From: Fluviicola sp.
Lineage (GTDB): Bacteria; Bacteroidota; Bacteroidia; Flavobacteriales_D; Crocinitomicaceae
NCBI GenBank assembly: GCA_029866325.1
Contig: JARWZO010000030.1
Location: 1-64,000, forward strand
Direction of reading: 5' to 3'
Length of the DNA: 64,000 nucleotides
Shown: piece by piece, positions 28,833-37,462 of the stretch
How the letters are laid out: each line of letters starts with the position of its first letter
How positions within the stretch are numbered: position 1 is the first letter of the stretch
The notes under the pieces: generated by a model
What the model was told of the DNA's origin: nothing
What the model saw: only the letters and a program-made list of their open reading frames with translations
Database searches by the model: none
Made by a program: the position numbers and the translations under genes

Positions 28833-29300
28833 ATGATAACACTGCAGACTACAACAGACCATCGGCTCATTGCTCAAATGAACGAGGAAGTGCAGCAATT
28901 ACACATGCGCTTACATCCGGAAGTGTTTAAACCGTATGATAAGTCAAGTATAGAACCGGCGTTGGAAAAGATGATGACCAACCCGGATTGTTATGCTTTT
29001 GTGGCCAAATTGGGCGAGATTCCTGTTGGTTATTTGGTAATGATGGTAAAACGCATTCCTGAAAGTGCCTTTACGTTTGCGCGCGAATCGTTGTACATTG
29101 ACCAAATTGGTGTTTTAAACGACCACCGAAAAACGGGGGTTGGAAGCTTATTATTAGAAAAAGCAGAGCAATTTGCGAAAGAACTCGGAATAACCGGAAT
29201 AGAACTGGATCATTGGACAACGAATACTGTTGCTGCGACTTACTTTCGTTCAAAAGGCTTCGGGCTTTACAGAGAACAGCTTTCAAAGCAAATCAACTAA
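28833..29300 (+). CDS. GNAT family N-acetyltransferase
   Basis: A 155-residue GNAT acyltransferase using acetyl-CoA. The central strand YIDQIGVLNDHRKTGVGSLLLE holds the pyrophosphate loop (HRKTGVGSLL as R/Q-x-x-G-x-G/A), then LDHWTTNTVAATYFRSKGFGLYRE gives motif B. The substrate is unknown; the sequence is closest in style to amino-group acetyltransferases of antibiotics or small metabolites. Start at 28833 (MITLQTTTDHR) begins the first beta strand; ATG 28821 is possible and adds four residues. It follows the clpX terminator and stands alone. Confidence 0.82.
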   Translation: MITLQTTTDHRLIAQMNEEVQQLHMRLHPEVFKPYDKSSIEPALEKMMTNPDCYAFVAKLGEIPVGYLVMMVKRIPESAFTFARESLYIDQIGVLNDHRKTGVGSLLLEKAEQFAKELGITGIELDHWTTNTVAATYFRSKGFGLYREQLSKQIN

Positions 29301-29416
29301 CTTTTTGTTAATTCATTAAACGAAAGTGAATTACGGTGAAAAATCGTTTCGAAGAAGGTTGGTTTAGTGATCAAAAAGTTGTACTTTTCTGACACCGATA
29401 CTTAATATTCACTGGT

Positions 29417-31033
29417 ATGAAATTCAGAAAATCCCGCAAAACAAAAGGTGGAAGTTCAACAGCGCAAAAAAAGCATGAACCATTCTTGCGTCCTAAGGAA
29501 GGCAACGAAAGCAGTTTTTTGCGTCCGCAGGCGAGAATACTGGCTGGGGAAAATCCACTTCCTGAAACCGTGCAAGCCAGAATGGAACAAACCTTGGGTG
29601 AAGATTTTTCATCTGTAAAGATTAATCAGCAGTCATCTGAGGCGGCTCAAATGGGTGCTCTGGCTTACACGAACGGCGAAAATGTACACTTTGCTCCTGG
29701 AATGTACAATCCGCACACCGCTTCTGGCCAAGAACTCATCGGTCACGAGTTGACGCACGTAAAACAGCAGCGTCAAGGTCGGGTTCAACCGGGAATTCAG
29801 GCAAAAGGACTTTCGCTGAACAATGATCGTGCGCTTGAAGCTGAGGCAGATCATTTTGGAAAAAAGGCCGCGACTTCATCTTCTGAACTGTATATTCCAA
29901 GATCGGGGTTGGAGAAAGCAGTAACTTCAAAGCGTGCAAGCAGCGGAATTGTGCAGATGATGCCTAATACTGATTATGGGGAGTTTAAAACACCCGTTTA
30001 CAAAGATGTTTCAAATTATGGTGTAGATATCGAGTTGGAATTTCATCCGAATGCAAAAGTGGACGCAAAGAAGATTGGTTTGACGCAAACTGTAAAGGGG
30101 CAGGCAGAAGGTAATAATGACATTTTTTCTCCGACACGAGCTAACCGTCAAACGGGCGATGGTACATATATTGATCAATTGGATTCCTTTCGAAACCCCT
30201 TATATGCAACAGGTAAAACAGGAATCAAAGGTAAATTAGCTTCTACTCCTACTCATTCCAGTTGGGGACAGCATGCAACAAAACAAAAGAATGGAACCTG
30301 GAACCCAGCTATACTTAAAGATACACCCACAATGTCTGGTAGAGGGAATAACTCTCACCAGAAATTTGAAACGGCAGCTTTGGCGCTAAGTGGTACTCAA
30401 AAAGATATGTACTACGGCTCGGTAAGCTGGGGTTGGGAAGTAGATAACAGCGGCGTGTTTAATCGACTTCCTGTTACTCTTGCTACTTCTGGAGATATAC
30501 CAACTGCTGGTTTTAATGAGGCCGCGAAAAAATGGAATGATGCCACATCAATAGGAACGATAAAAACTAAGGGAAATCCCACCCAAGTTTATTCGCCGAC
30601 TACGTATTCGAATAAACTCACCTTACCTGAGGGGACAAAGGTGAAGTTATCTAACTCAGAGACAAAAAGTGGTACTAGTTATAACGAGATTAGGACTGTA
30701 AAAGCCCCGATAGAAACAGGGTTGGTGAAATCAAGTGATCTGGTCGATATTGGCAACGGACCAAAAACGATTGACCTCCCTATTTCATGGAGTGGAACGG
30801 TTGATACTACGAAATTTGAAACTCTTCGTAAAGGAAAATCAAAAATGAGTGCTGCATTGGCTGATCTTCCGAACGCCACGAAATTAACGGTGATCAACGA
30901 AAAAAATGGTTGGTTAAAGGTTCATTTAGATCCTACGCAGAACGGAGTGGTCATTACTCCACTCGGGACAAAATCAATTGATGCCGCTGCCTTATTACGG
31001 GGATATATCTCCAAAGAATCGGTGAAGCCTTAG
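29417..31033 (+). CDS. eCIS-core (DUF4157) domain protein with SH3-like C-terminus
   Basis: A 538-residue protein, no signal peptide. Residues 20-40 carry two FLRP motifs (EPFLRPK, SSFLRPQ). Residues about 48-120 are the eCIS-core/DUF4157 domain: an amphipathic helix, then NGENVHFAPGMYNPHTASGQ, then HELTH (110-114), a zinc-metallopeptidase-like HExxH, with EAEADHFG near 145. Residues about 190-370 form a domain I recall beside DUF4157 in Bacteroidota (GVDIELEF, KIGLTQTVKG, GTQKDMYYGSVSWGWE). The C-terminal ~140 residues look like two SH3-like modules (TLPEGTKVKL and TKLTVINEKNGWLKVHL). DUF4157 proteins are often effectors or loaders of extracellular contractile injection systems, but no injection-system structural gene lies within this window. 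Function inferred only. Confidence 0.8.
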   Translation: MKFRKSRKTKGGSSTAQKKHEPFLRPKEGNESSFLRPQARILAGENPLPETVQARMEQTLGEDFSSVKINQQSSEAAQMGALAYTNGENVHFAPGMYNPHTASGQELIGHELTHVKQQRQGRVQPGIQAKGLSLNNDRALEAEADHFGKKAATSSSELYIPRSGLEKAVTSKRASSGIVQMMPNTDYGEFKTPVYKDVSNYGVDIELEFHPNAKVDAKKIGLTQTVKGQAEGNNDIFSPTRANRQTGDGTYIDQLDSFRNPLYATGKTGIKGKLASTPTHSSWGQHATKQKNGTWNPAILKDTPTMSGRGNNSHQKFETAALALSGTQKDMYYGSVSWGWEVDNSGVFNRLPVTLATSGDIPTAGFNEAAKKWNDATSIGTIKTKGNPTQVYSPTTYSNKLTLPEGTKVKLSNSETKSGTSYNEIRTVKAPIETGLVKSSDLVDIGNGPKTIDLPISWSGTVDTTKFETLRKGKSKMSAALADLPNATKLTVINEKNGWLKVHLDPTQNGVVITPLGTKSIDAAALLRGYISKESVKP

Positions 31034-31041
31034 CAAAAAGT

Positions 31042-32091
31042 ATGAAACGACAACTAGTATTTTTAAGCATTGTAATGATCCGTTTTTTGCTCATCTTCGG
31101 ATGTCAATCAACAACGTTTAGAGAAAATGACGAACCTATGAAAATCGGAAAGATTACGTATTCCTTTGAATATGTGCAACAACGAAAAGGGGCTAAAATT
31201 AGTCCCTTGTATTTGAAGTTGTCGCAACTGAATTTACCCGTTGACCGAACGGTTTGTTTTGATGGAAACCAATCTTGTTTGCGTGAAACAACGAATGAAT
31301 TTGGAATTAGTATTCAGACTATTCAAATCCGTAATAAGGATAACAAAGACACGTTTCGGTATGCGGAAGTATCACCACATTTTTCGGTTTGGGTGGAATT
31401 GCAAGAGTCCAGGTCTGTAAATAAAACAAAGGAGATTTCAATCGTTACTTTCTCTAAGAAGGAAAAAACAATTCTTGGCTACCGATGCAAAAAAGCCACG
31501 ATAGAAGAAGAGCATTCAACCTTTACGGTTTGGTACACCACCGAATTAACGATCAATGATCCCACAGGAGCAGTATTGCAGCTCGATTCCATTCCCGGAG
31601 TGATTCTGGAAATGGATGAAGCCTTGGGTGGAAAAAAAGCGGTGCTACTCAAACGTACTCGCGTGACTTCTATCGATTTGGATGTAAATGAACCGACTGC
31701 ATTTGACCTACCGAAAGATGCATTACAAGTGAAAAGCATAGAAGAAGTTGCTGCAAAAAACCGGCAGAACTTGCTGCGATTAATGGAAAAGGGACAACAA
31801 GATCATCCCTTATCCGAAGAAGAAAAAGCTGCGTTTGAAGGAACGTGGGTATTGTCTTATAAAGGAGACCGTATCGAGTTAAAAATCAGCAAGAGCGCGA
31901 ATGACTATACCATTCAAGAAACAATGAAAACCAGATACGAACCTGAAGAAACACAATCGTACAAAGCTGTGTTTTACGGAGAAACGTTGTTTGTTGACTT
32001 AGCGCCCACTTTTTTGCGGTATCGACTGACTTCAAAAGGCGACTTGAAACTGGAAAAAGGCGATTTTTTTGTCTTTAAAAAACAAACTTAA
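31042..32091 (+). CDS. GLPGLI-like lipoprotein
   Basis: A 349-residue exported lipoprotein (signal segment to FGC, Cys21). The N-terminal ~210 residues match the pattern of the GLPGLI family found in Bacteroidota: KEKTILGYRCKKATIE, then a WYTTEL strand, then SIPGVILEMDEAL in place of the GLPGLI motif. Residues about 265-349 are a second beta domain (AFEGTWVLSYKGDRIELKISK, FYGETLFVDLAPTFLRYRL) like a small lipocalin-type barrel. It starts eight bases after the eCIS-core gene, so the two are probably one operon. Function unknown; an envelope partner of the upstream protein is a possibility from context. Confidence 0.62.
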   Translation: MKRQLVFLSIVMIRFLLIFGCQSTTFRENDEPMKIGKITYSFEYVQQRKGAKISPLYLKLSQLNLPVDRTVCFDGNQSCLRETTNEFGISIQTIQIRNKDNKDTFRYAEVSPHFSVWVELQESRSVNKTKEISIVTFSKKEKTILGYRCKKATIEEEHSTFTVWYTTELTINDPTGAVLQLDSIPGVILEMDEALGGKKAVLLKRTRVTSIDLDVNEPTAFDLPKDALQVKSIEEVAAKNRQNLLRLMEKGQQDHPLSEEEKAAFEGTWVLSYKGDRIELKISKSANDYTIQETMKTRYEPEETQSYKAVFYGETLFVDLAPTFLRYRLTSKGDLKLEKGDFFVFKKQT

Positions 32092-32141
32092 CCTTTCGCC
32101 GTTTTTTTAGAGTTATGCTATTTAATTGATGTAGGTTGATT

Positions 32142-32420
32142 ATGAAGTCCTTTTTCATCTTTTACACCTGTTACTCTTTCGCTTGGCCAGTTATGCTTTT
32201 GTTTTTTAATGAGCGTGATTTTAACATCCCAATAGGTTTGAGAGTTGCTTTTCTATACTCCAACCTTTTGTTAATGGCACTATCTGCTATCCTACTCGTT
32301 TATGCGTTACTTAAGAAAACGATGAACCAGTGGCATTTGCTCATTCTTGGTTTGATGGTGGTAAATATTTTGCTTTTCATTACGAATCCAGGGAATTTAA
32401 TTGATCGTTTTTTTGGGTAG
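32142..32420 (+). CDS. small membrane protein of unknown function
   Basis: A 92-residue protein with three predicted membrane helices (about residues 3-22, 32-58 and 66-84) and few charged residues apart from NERDFN and KKTMNQ loops. I do not recognise a family. The ATG at 32142 starts the first helix; an upstream TTG adds two residues. It lies 50 bases after the lipoprotein gene on the same strand and may be its last operon member. Confidence 0.55.
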   Translation: MKSFFIFYTCYSFAWPVMLLFFNERDFNIPIGLRVAFLYSNLLLMALSAILLVYALLKKTMNQWHLLILGLMVVNILLFITNPGNLIDRFFG

Positions 32421-32495
32421 TTTGTTCTAAAAAACAATCCTGAATGGCTTCCTAAATCTGAAAATCGCTAAATTTCGTCCGACAATCGAAAAAAG

Positions 32496-32996
32496 ATGGA
32501 TTTTCAGCTAAGACCATGGTCGATCAACGACCTTGAAAGCCTTGTAAAGTATGCCAATAACCCAAAAATAGCACGCTATATGAGGGACGGTTTTCTGTTT
32601 CCATATACCGAAGAAACAGGAAAAAAATTCATTGCAATGGCAACCTCGCACAAGCCAACCAACATCTTCGCTATTGTGGTAAATGGTGAAGCGGTCGGTG
32701 GAATAGGAATTCATCCGCAAAGCGATATTTACCGGAAAAATGCCGAGTTAGGTTATTGGCTGGCAGAACCTTTTTGGGGAAATAAGATCATCACGAAAGC
32801 CATTGCTGAAATAGTAGCTTATGCGTTCGAAACATTCGAAATAGAGCGTGTTTTTGCCATACCTTTCGGTTCTAATACTGCGTCACAGCGTGTGCTTGAA
32901 AAAGCAGGATTTACCTTGGAAGGAAGATTTGGAAGAACGATTTTCAAGAATGGTGAATTTGAAGACGAATTGGTATACGCAATTAGAAAAGGATGA
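32496..32996 (+). CDS. GNAT acetyltransferase, RimJ/RimL-like
   Basis: A 166-residue GNAT enzyme of the RimJ/RimL type (Acetyltransf_3). Landmarks are MDFQLRPWSINDLESLVKYA, GGIGIHPQSDIYRKNAELGYWL, the WGNKIITKAIAEIVAYAFE acetyl-CoA helix, and FGSNTASQRVLEKAGFTLEG, which is the family C-terminal motif. It probably acetylates an amino group of a protein N-terminus or small molecule; the substrate is unknown. It stands in the accessory stretch between the small membrane gene and the YdeI-like gene. Confidence 0.85.
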   Translation: MDFQLRPWSINDLESLVKYANNPKIARYMRDGFLFPYTEETGKKFIAMATSHKPTNIFAIVVNGEAVGGIGIHPQSDIYRKNAELGYWLAEPFWGNKIITKAIAEIVAYAFETFEIERVFAIPFGSNTASQRVLEKAGFTLEGRFGRTIFKNGEFEDELVYAIRKG

Positions 32997-33110
32997 AAGA
33001 ACTACGAATACTATTGCATCGTTGGGAACATCATGTAAGACAATTAGTAGGGAACTACGAGGTTTCTGAACTCTCAAGCTCACTGATTACCAGTCCCCTC
33101 AAAGAAACAA

Positions 33111-33596
33111 ATGGAAAACAAGCAATATACAATTGAAAAAGAAGAAGGAAGTCGTTTCTTTATCATATTGGATAACAAATTGGCTGAATCTTTAACCGTA
33201 AACGGCAATAAACGCATAGTTTGCACCATCAACAATACCGACGCGTTTCATGCTGCGTTGACGAATAAAAAAGGTGTTGGTTACTGTGTTTACATTCGTG
33301 GCGCGTTGGGCAAAGATCTGAAATTGCAGGAAGGTAAAGAAATCAGAGCGTTGGTTAACATCGACGATTCTCCGAACCAATTTGAAATGCCTGAAGAACT
33401 GCTAGAAGTATTGCGCACCGACCCGGAAGCAGAAGGGATTTTCGGTAGTTTGACACCCGGTAATCAGCGCGGATTGATTTATTTGGTCACACAGGTGAAA
33501 TCGACGGATAAACGCATAGAACGGGCATTACGCGTTGCAAAGTGCATCAAGATGGGCATCAAAGCACCACAATTAGTCATGAAATCAAAGCTGTGA
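33111..33596 (+). CDS. YdeI/OmpD-associated family protein (DUF1905-like)
   Basis: A 161-residue cytoplasmic protein. The N-terminal ~85 residues form a small beta-barrel like DUF1905 (FFIILDNKLAESLTVNGNKR, then YCVYIRGALGKDLKL). The C-terminus MPEELLEVLRTDPEAEGIFG followed by LTPGNQRGLIYLVTQVKSTD and RIERALRVAKC matches the OmdA/YdeI bacteriocin-protection-type helix bundle. Biochemical function is not known. It ends one base before the ATG of the methyltransferase gene, so the two are co-transcribed. Confidence 0.8.
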   Translation: MENKQYTIEKEEGSRFFIILDNKLAESLTVNGNKRIVCTINNTDAFHAALTNKKGVGYCVYIRGALGKDLKLQEGKEIRALVNIDDSPNQFEMPEELLEVLRTDPEAEGIFGSLTPGNQRGLIYLVTQVKSTDKRIERALRVAKCIKMGIKAPQLVMKSKL

Positions 33597-33597
33597 T

Positions 33598-34239
33598 ATG
33601 GAAACTGATAAAACCACCATTGCTGTAGGTATTTTCGACAAATTGGCGAACCTTTACCAAGAACGTTTTATGGATGTGAGCTTGTATACAGATTCGTTCC
33701 TTGCGTTTTGTGATGCCCTTTCAAAGCCGGATGCAACAATTCTGGAAGTTGCCTGCGGTCCGGGAAATGTAACGCGCTTCTTATTGGATATCCGCCCCGA
33801 TTTTAAGATTCACGGCACCGATTTATCGCCGTCTATGCTTGAACTGGCTCGTCAAAACAATCCAACTGCCGTGTTTAGTTTATTGGATTGCCGAAACATC
33901 ACAGCATTCGATCACCGGTTCGATGCGATTTTGTGCGGATTTGCTTTTCCTTATCTTTCCAAAACGGAAGCGATTCAATTCATTGCCGATGCGTCATCTC
34001 AGCTACTGCCAGATGGTGTTCTCTATATCAGCACGATGGAAGATGATAATGCTAAATCAGACTGGCAAACGGGAAGCACGGGTGATCAGATTTTTATGAA
34101 TTTTCACGAGGCCGATTATTTAATTACAGCGCTTGAATCAAGTGGATTTACGGTCTTTTTTGAGGATCGCGTTCGTTATACCGGTGCGGGTGACAAACCG
34201 GTTGTTGATTTGATCTTGATTGCCAGTAAATTGCGCTGA
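33598..34239 (+). CDS. class I SAM-dependent methyltransferase
   Basis: A 213-residue methyltransferase with the Rossmann SAM-binding signature ILEVACGPGNVTRFLL (motif I, about residues 47-62), HGTDLSPSMLELARQ (motif II acidic), then LLDCRNI, and DAILCGFAFPYLS (motif IV). The acceptor substrate is unknown. The start follows the stop of the YdeI-like gene with one base between. A short CACTA/TAGTG inverted repeat at about 34260 lies downstream before the next gene. Confidence 0.85.
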   Translation: METDKTTIAVGIFDKLANLYQERFMDVSLYTDSFLAFCDALSKPDATILEVACGPGNVTRFLLDIRPDFKIHGTDLSPSMLELARQNNPTAVFSLLDCRNITAFDHRFDAILCGFAFPYLSKTEAIQFIADASSQLLPDGVLYISTMEDDNAKSDWQTGSTGDQIFMNFHEADYLITALESSGFTVFFEDRVRYTGAGDKPVVDLILIASKLR

Positions 34240-34293
34240 AAACTCCTTATCTAGGAATTCACTATTTTAGTGAGTAGAAATCGAATCGAAAGC

Positions 34294-35847
34294 ATGAAAA
34301 TACTTTGTAGTTGTTTACTATTGATTGGTTTAGTTCCAACATTGGAAGCTCAAACATGTAATGATCCACAATCTTTGACGGTTCAGCAGGAATCGCAAAT
34401 TGGTTTATTATTGAATCCGTTGGATACGGCTTTGAAATACGAGGATTTGTTTCATATCGATTCATTAACGAATGAGATCAAACTTGTTTTTTCTACTGAA
34501 GGTGGACAACCGGAAGATACTGAAAACGGTTCCCCTCTAATTGCTAACACAACCTGGGTTGATTTACCGAATGCGCTTTTGCTATCGCGTGAATTGATAG
34601 ACGCCGATGCGGCTGTTTATGCCGATTTATGGAAAGCAGCGAAAGGAATGGCTCCACCGGCATATTTACCTCATTCGTTATTTTTGAGAGCCTCGGCTGA
34701 GATTGCAGCGGGTTTGTTGCAGATTGCCGATAATGAAACCGACTTGTCGCGCAAAGCGCAGTATGAACTGTGGGCAACGCGCGCCTTGGATAGTCTGGCC
34801 ACAATGCAATTGCCAAGCGGGGCTTTTCCGTTTCCCGATTTGCGAGAATATGGCGATCCGACCTTCATGCCGATTATCCAGAACTTCCTGAATGCTTGTG
34901 GAGATGATTCGGTATTGGTACTGCAAAACGGTTGGATTGTGGACGACAGAGGAACCGGAGAATTTAAATTCGATGCCGGAGTGATTGCCGATTCTTATTA
35001 TCAGGCGTATCTTTATACAGGAAACCTCAATTACCGAGATCTGGCAATTTCAATTGCCGATTATTTACAGTCGCTTTCATTCAATTTTAACTACAATTAC
35101 AACACATTTGTAGTGTTGGGACTCACAAGAGCCTATCAGCTTACTGCCGATGATACCTATTTGAATAGAGTGGTTAAAAACCTGCGTTACTCGGTTTATC
35201 CGGGACAATTGGAAAACGGCCGCTGGGTGGATGGGCACAATGCCAATTCGCGCTACCACAGCATCATTGTTCGCAACAGTGCTCCGATTATCCCTCTTAT
35301 TCCAATCACGGATAGTTATAAAACCGCGCTAGATTTGATGACTCTGAAAGCAGTGAAAAACCTGTTGGATTATTCCATGATTTGTGGAACTGTAACCGGA
35401 TATCGTTGGTTGATGAAAGCCTATCAATTACCTGCGTCTGTTATTCCAAACACCTTGCATGATTCGATTTCCGACCAAATCGGGCGACACATTAACCAAT
35501 CTGTTTTCGACGCAAGTTATCTTGATGTTCCCACAATAGGGGAGTATTTGGAATTATTATCGGTAGTCGGTTTGAATGAACAAGCAAATGAAACGGAACT
35601 GAAGAGTTATCCCAACCCGTTTACGGAAACGTTGAAAGTTTCATTCCAGCTGGCAGATGCAGGAGAAATTACCATTCAACTTGTTGATTTGATGGGTAAA
35701 GTGGTGTATTTACAACAGTTTACAGCCACTACTTTGGGTAAACATGAAGTTGTATTGACACCTGATAGATTGGCGAACGAAATGTATCGATTGGTTGTGA
35801 ATACCGGAAATCAATCGTGCTTTGCGAGTGTTTACAAGGTTGATTAG
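34294..35847 (+). CDS. type IX secretion substrate with (alpha/alpha) toroid-like domain
   Basis: A 517-residue secreted protein. Signal peptide MKILCSCLLLIGLVPTLEAQ starts at ATG 34294; the frame is open upstream to a GTG at 34270 that does not suit a signal. Residues about 120-420 are helical repeats of the six-hairpin/toroid kind (ATRALDSLATMQLPSGAFPF, GVIADSYYQAYLYTGNLNYR, VVLGLTRAYQLTADDTYLNR), as in some glycoside hydrolases or epimerases. No catalytic motif can be named. The last ~80 residues are a type A type IX sorting domain: YPNPFTETLKVSF, ITIQLVDLMGKVV, YRLVVNTGNQSCFASVYKVD. By family knowledge it crosses the outer membrane through the Gld/Por system encoded in this window and the domain is removed. 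Confidence 0.8.
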   Translation: MKILCSCLLLIGLVPTLEAQTCNDPQSLTVQQESQIGLLLNPLDTALKYEDLFHIDSLTNEIKLVFSTEGGQPEDTENGSPLIANTTWVDLPNALLLSRELIDADAAVYADLWKAAKGMAPPAYLPHSLFLRASAEIAAGLLQIADNETDLSRKAQYELWATRALDSLATMQLPSGAFPFPDLREYGDPTFMPIIQNFLNACGDDSVLVLQNGWIVDDRGTGEFKFDAGVIADSYYQAYLYTGNLNYRDLAISIADYLQSLSFNFNYNYNTFVVLGLTRAYQLTADDTYLNRVVKNLRYSVYPGQLENGRWVDGHNANSRYHSIIVRNSAPIIPLIPITDSYKTALDLMTLKAVKNLLDYSMICGTVTGYRWLMKAYQLPASVIPNTLHDSISDQIGRHINQSVFDASYLDVPTIGEYLELLSVVGLNEQANETELKSYPNPFTETLKVSFQLADAGEITIQLVDLMGKVVYLQQFTATTLGKHEVVLTPDRLANEMYRLVVNTGNQSCFASVYKVD

Positions 35848-35952
35848 TCTGGATTGCCCGAAAAAGTGTTTAGTTGTTGAAATTTCAACTTGTCTTTTTT
35901 TTTGAAACAATTGCAGTTAATTAATAACCAACTGTTTAACTTCGCTATTAAT

Positions 35953-35983
35953 TTTGAAACGAAGTCATTAATAGCTATTTTTG
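35953..35983 (+). promoter_or_regulatory. consensus Bacteroidota promoter of the small secreted protein
   Basis: TTTG (35953-35956), 19 bases, TATTTTTG (35976-35983) matches the consensus exactly in both boxes and spacing. Transcription would start near 35987, giving an 11-base leader before ATG 35998. Confidence 0.8.
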
Positions 35984-35997
35984 CCAAAATTCTATTT

Positions 35998-36303
35998 ATG
36001 AAAAAAGTAATCTTATCTACTATTTGCGCGTTCGGAATGAGCTATTCTTTCGGACAAAATCTTGAAACCGTTGCCAAACAAGCTGCTATTGATGCTGGTT
36101 GTATGGAAAACGGAGCTTATGAATACCAAGTGAGTACATTGGGTGGTTGCGCTTCCGGTCCGGCTGAAACAAGTGTTTGGAGCGAAGTGTTGATTTTACC
36201 AAAAGTAAATGCTCACATTGCTCCATACGTAAAATTGGCTCCAATTGCGCGTGTTACGCTTTGTGGAAACAGCGTTTTGACCGTTGAGTGTTTGTTAGAT
36301 TAA
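35998..36303 (+). CDS. small Cys-containing secreted protein
   Basis: A 101-residue protein with signal peptide MKKVILSTICAFGMSYSFG and mature start QNLETVAKQAAIDAG. The mature part has four Cys (DAGCMENG, GGCASGP, TLCGNS, VECLLD) that could form two disulfides. No family recognised. A perfect promoter stands immediately upstream and a terminator immediately downstream, so it is a single-gene unit that is likely well expressed. Confidence 0.7.
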   Translation: MKKVILSTICAFGMSYSFGQNLETVAKQAAIDAGCMENGAYEYQVSTLGGCASGPAETSVWSEVLILPKVNAHIAPYVKLAPIARVTLCGNSVLTVECLLD

Positions 36304-36322
36304 ACCAACGCAATTAAATTAC

Positions 36323-36350
36323 AAGAGCCGGTAGTGATATCGGCTTTTTT
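36323..36350 (+). terminator. Rho-independent terminator of the small secreted protein gene
   Basis: AAGAGCCG and CGGCTTTT pair (one G-U) around a 10-base loop, and the T run continues to 36350. On the minus strand it also lies beyond the stop of the converging gene. Confidence 0.75.
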
Positions 36351-36375
36351 CATTTCGCGTTGTTTCAACTTCATG

Positions 36376-37320
36376 TTAGCCATGGATAACGAATTTGAAA
36401 CCCACTGTGTACTTTGGTAATTCCGGGTAATTACCAAGAATAAAATCAAACGGACGGTATTCAACAAAAACAAGGGCAGGAGCGCGACCGATATTGGCGA
36501 AAACCCTTAAATCGGTGTATTGATGCAACCAACTTTCGGTGATTTTGGTGTTTCCGGTAAATCGTCCAACATGTTTGAACATCAATGGAATATTGTAGCG
36601 AGCTCCGATATCAAGTATCATACCTTTTACAAAAAAATCGTAATCATGTTGTTGATTTTTGAGTGTGAAACGAACCTTAAACTCGGGACTGAAATACAGA
36701 TAATTGTAGTATTCGTAGCGCTTATTGAACTGTGGGGTATTGAAATATAGGGTGTCTTTTGAAATACTGCTGTGATTGATGCCAACACCCGAACCAACCA
36801 GAAAACCGACATGTTTGCTAAAACTTGACCAATAACAAAGCGAAGCGGCTATCGAATAAGACTGCGTCAACTTAGGGTTGCTTTCTACCCATTTGTTATC
36901 GAAATAACCTAATTCAAATTGAGCTTCGACACGATCCCACACGATTTCGCTGCGAGTCAGGTCTTCCATCGGTCTTTGATCTTCATACGTGTCTAAAGAG
37001 ATATTTAAGAAGGTAATTTCATTTGGAAGAATCGTAAAACTTCTTTGGTAGATCAATACAGAATCAATTTGGGGCAAGTTGATCTTTAACATGTATTCTC
37101 CGAGATTCAATGAATCGATGATGATTTCACCACTTTCCCATTCAACTAGTAAAGATTTGTTGATGATCGTGTCTTCATTCGAAATGTGAAGAGAATAATA
37201 CACGCTATCTATTGATCTTTCAAAGTGATTTTCATCACTAAAAGAGAGCTCCAATTTCCCCGTTTGACTAAAGCCGGAAAAGGTCAATAAGGAGAACATT
37301 AGAATAGGTAGTATTTTCAT
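36376..37320 (-). CDS. secreted protein with predicted outer-membrane barrel C-terminus
   Basis: A 314-residue protein with signal peptide MKILPILMFSLLTFSGFSQ. Residues about 22-110 are a beta-sandwich-like domain (YSLHISNEDTIINKSLLVEW, EYMLKINLPQIDSVLIYQRSF) resembling carboxypeptidase-regulatory-like folds. From about residue 130 alternating hydrophobic strands (AQFELGYFDN, YSIAASLCYWSSFSKHVGFLVGSG, FVKGMILDIGARYNIPLMF, ALVFVEYRPFDF) and the final YTVGFKFVIHG suggest an 8-10-strand outer-membrane barrel. Family not recognised. An ATG three codons upstream (37329) is possible. It converges with the small secreted protein gene. The gap 37321-37462 shows nothing I can name. Confidence 0.6.
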   Translation of the reverse strand: MKILPILMFSLLTFSGFSQTGKLELSFSDENHFERSIDSVYYSLHISNEDTIINKSLLVEWESGEIIIDSLNLGEYMLKINLPQIDSVLIYQRSFTILPNEITFLNISLDTYEDQRPMEDLTRSEIVWDRVEAQFELGYFDNKWVESNPKLTQSYSIAASLCYWSSFSKHVGFLVGSGVGINHSSISKDTLYFNTPQFNKRYEYYNYLYFSPEFKVRFTLKNQQHDYDFFVKGMILDIGARYNIPLMFKHVGRFTGNTKITESWLHQYTDLRVFANIGRAPALVFVEYRPFDFILGNYPELPKYTVGFKFVIHG

Positions 37321-37462
37321 GGTGTACAATTGTGTTTGCTAAGTAACGGAATTTAAGTTACACCTTTTCTCTTTACCAATCTTGAACGAATCTGGGCAAG
37401 ATGGTTTAAACGAAATACTGTCCGAGTCTTATCCAAAAATTGAACTTAGGTTTTAGGAAAAC

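Noticed and set aside
29417-31033. Complete contractile injection system around the eCIS-core gene
   Set aside because: No sheath, tube, baseplate, spike or AAA+ gene is found on either side within the window.
32993-33136. 47-codon frame starting ATGA at the stop of the second GNAT gene (MKELRILLHRWEHHVRQ...)
   Set aside because: It overlaps the start of the YdeI-like gene by 26 bases and resembles nothing I know; translational coupling is possible but unsupported.
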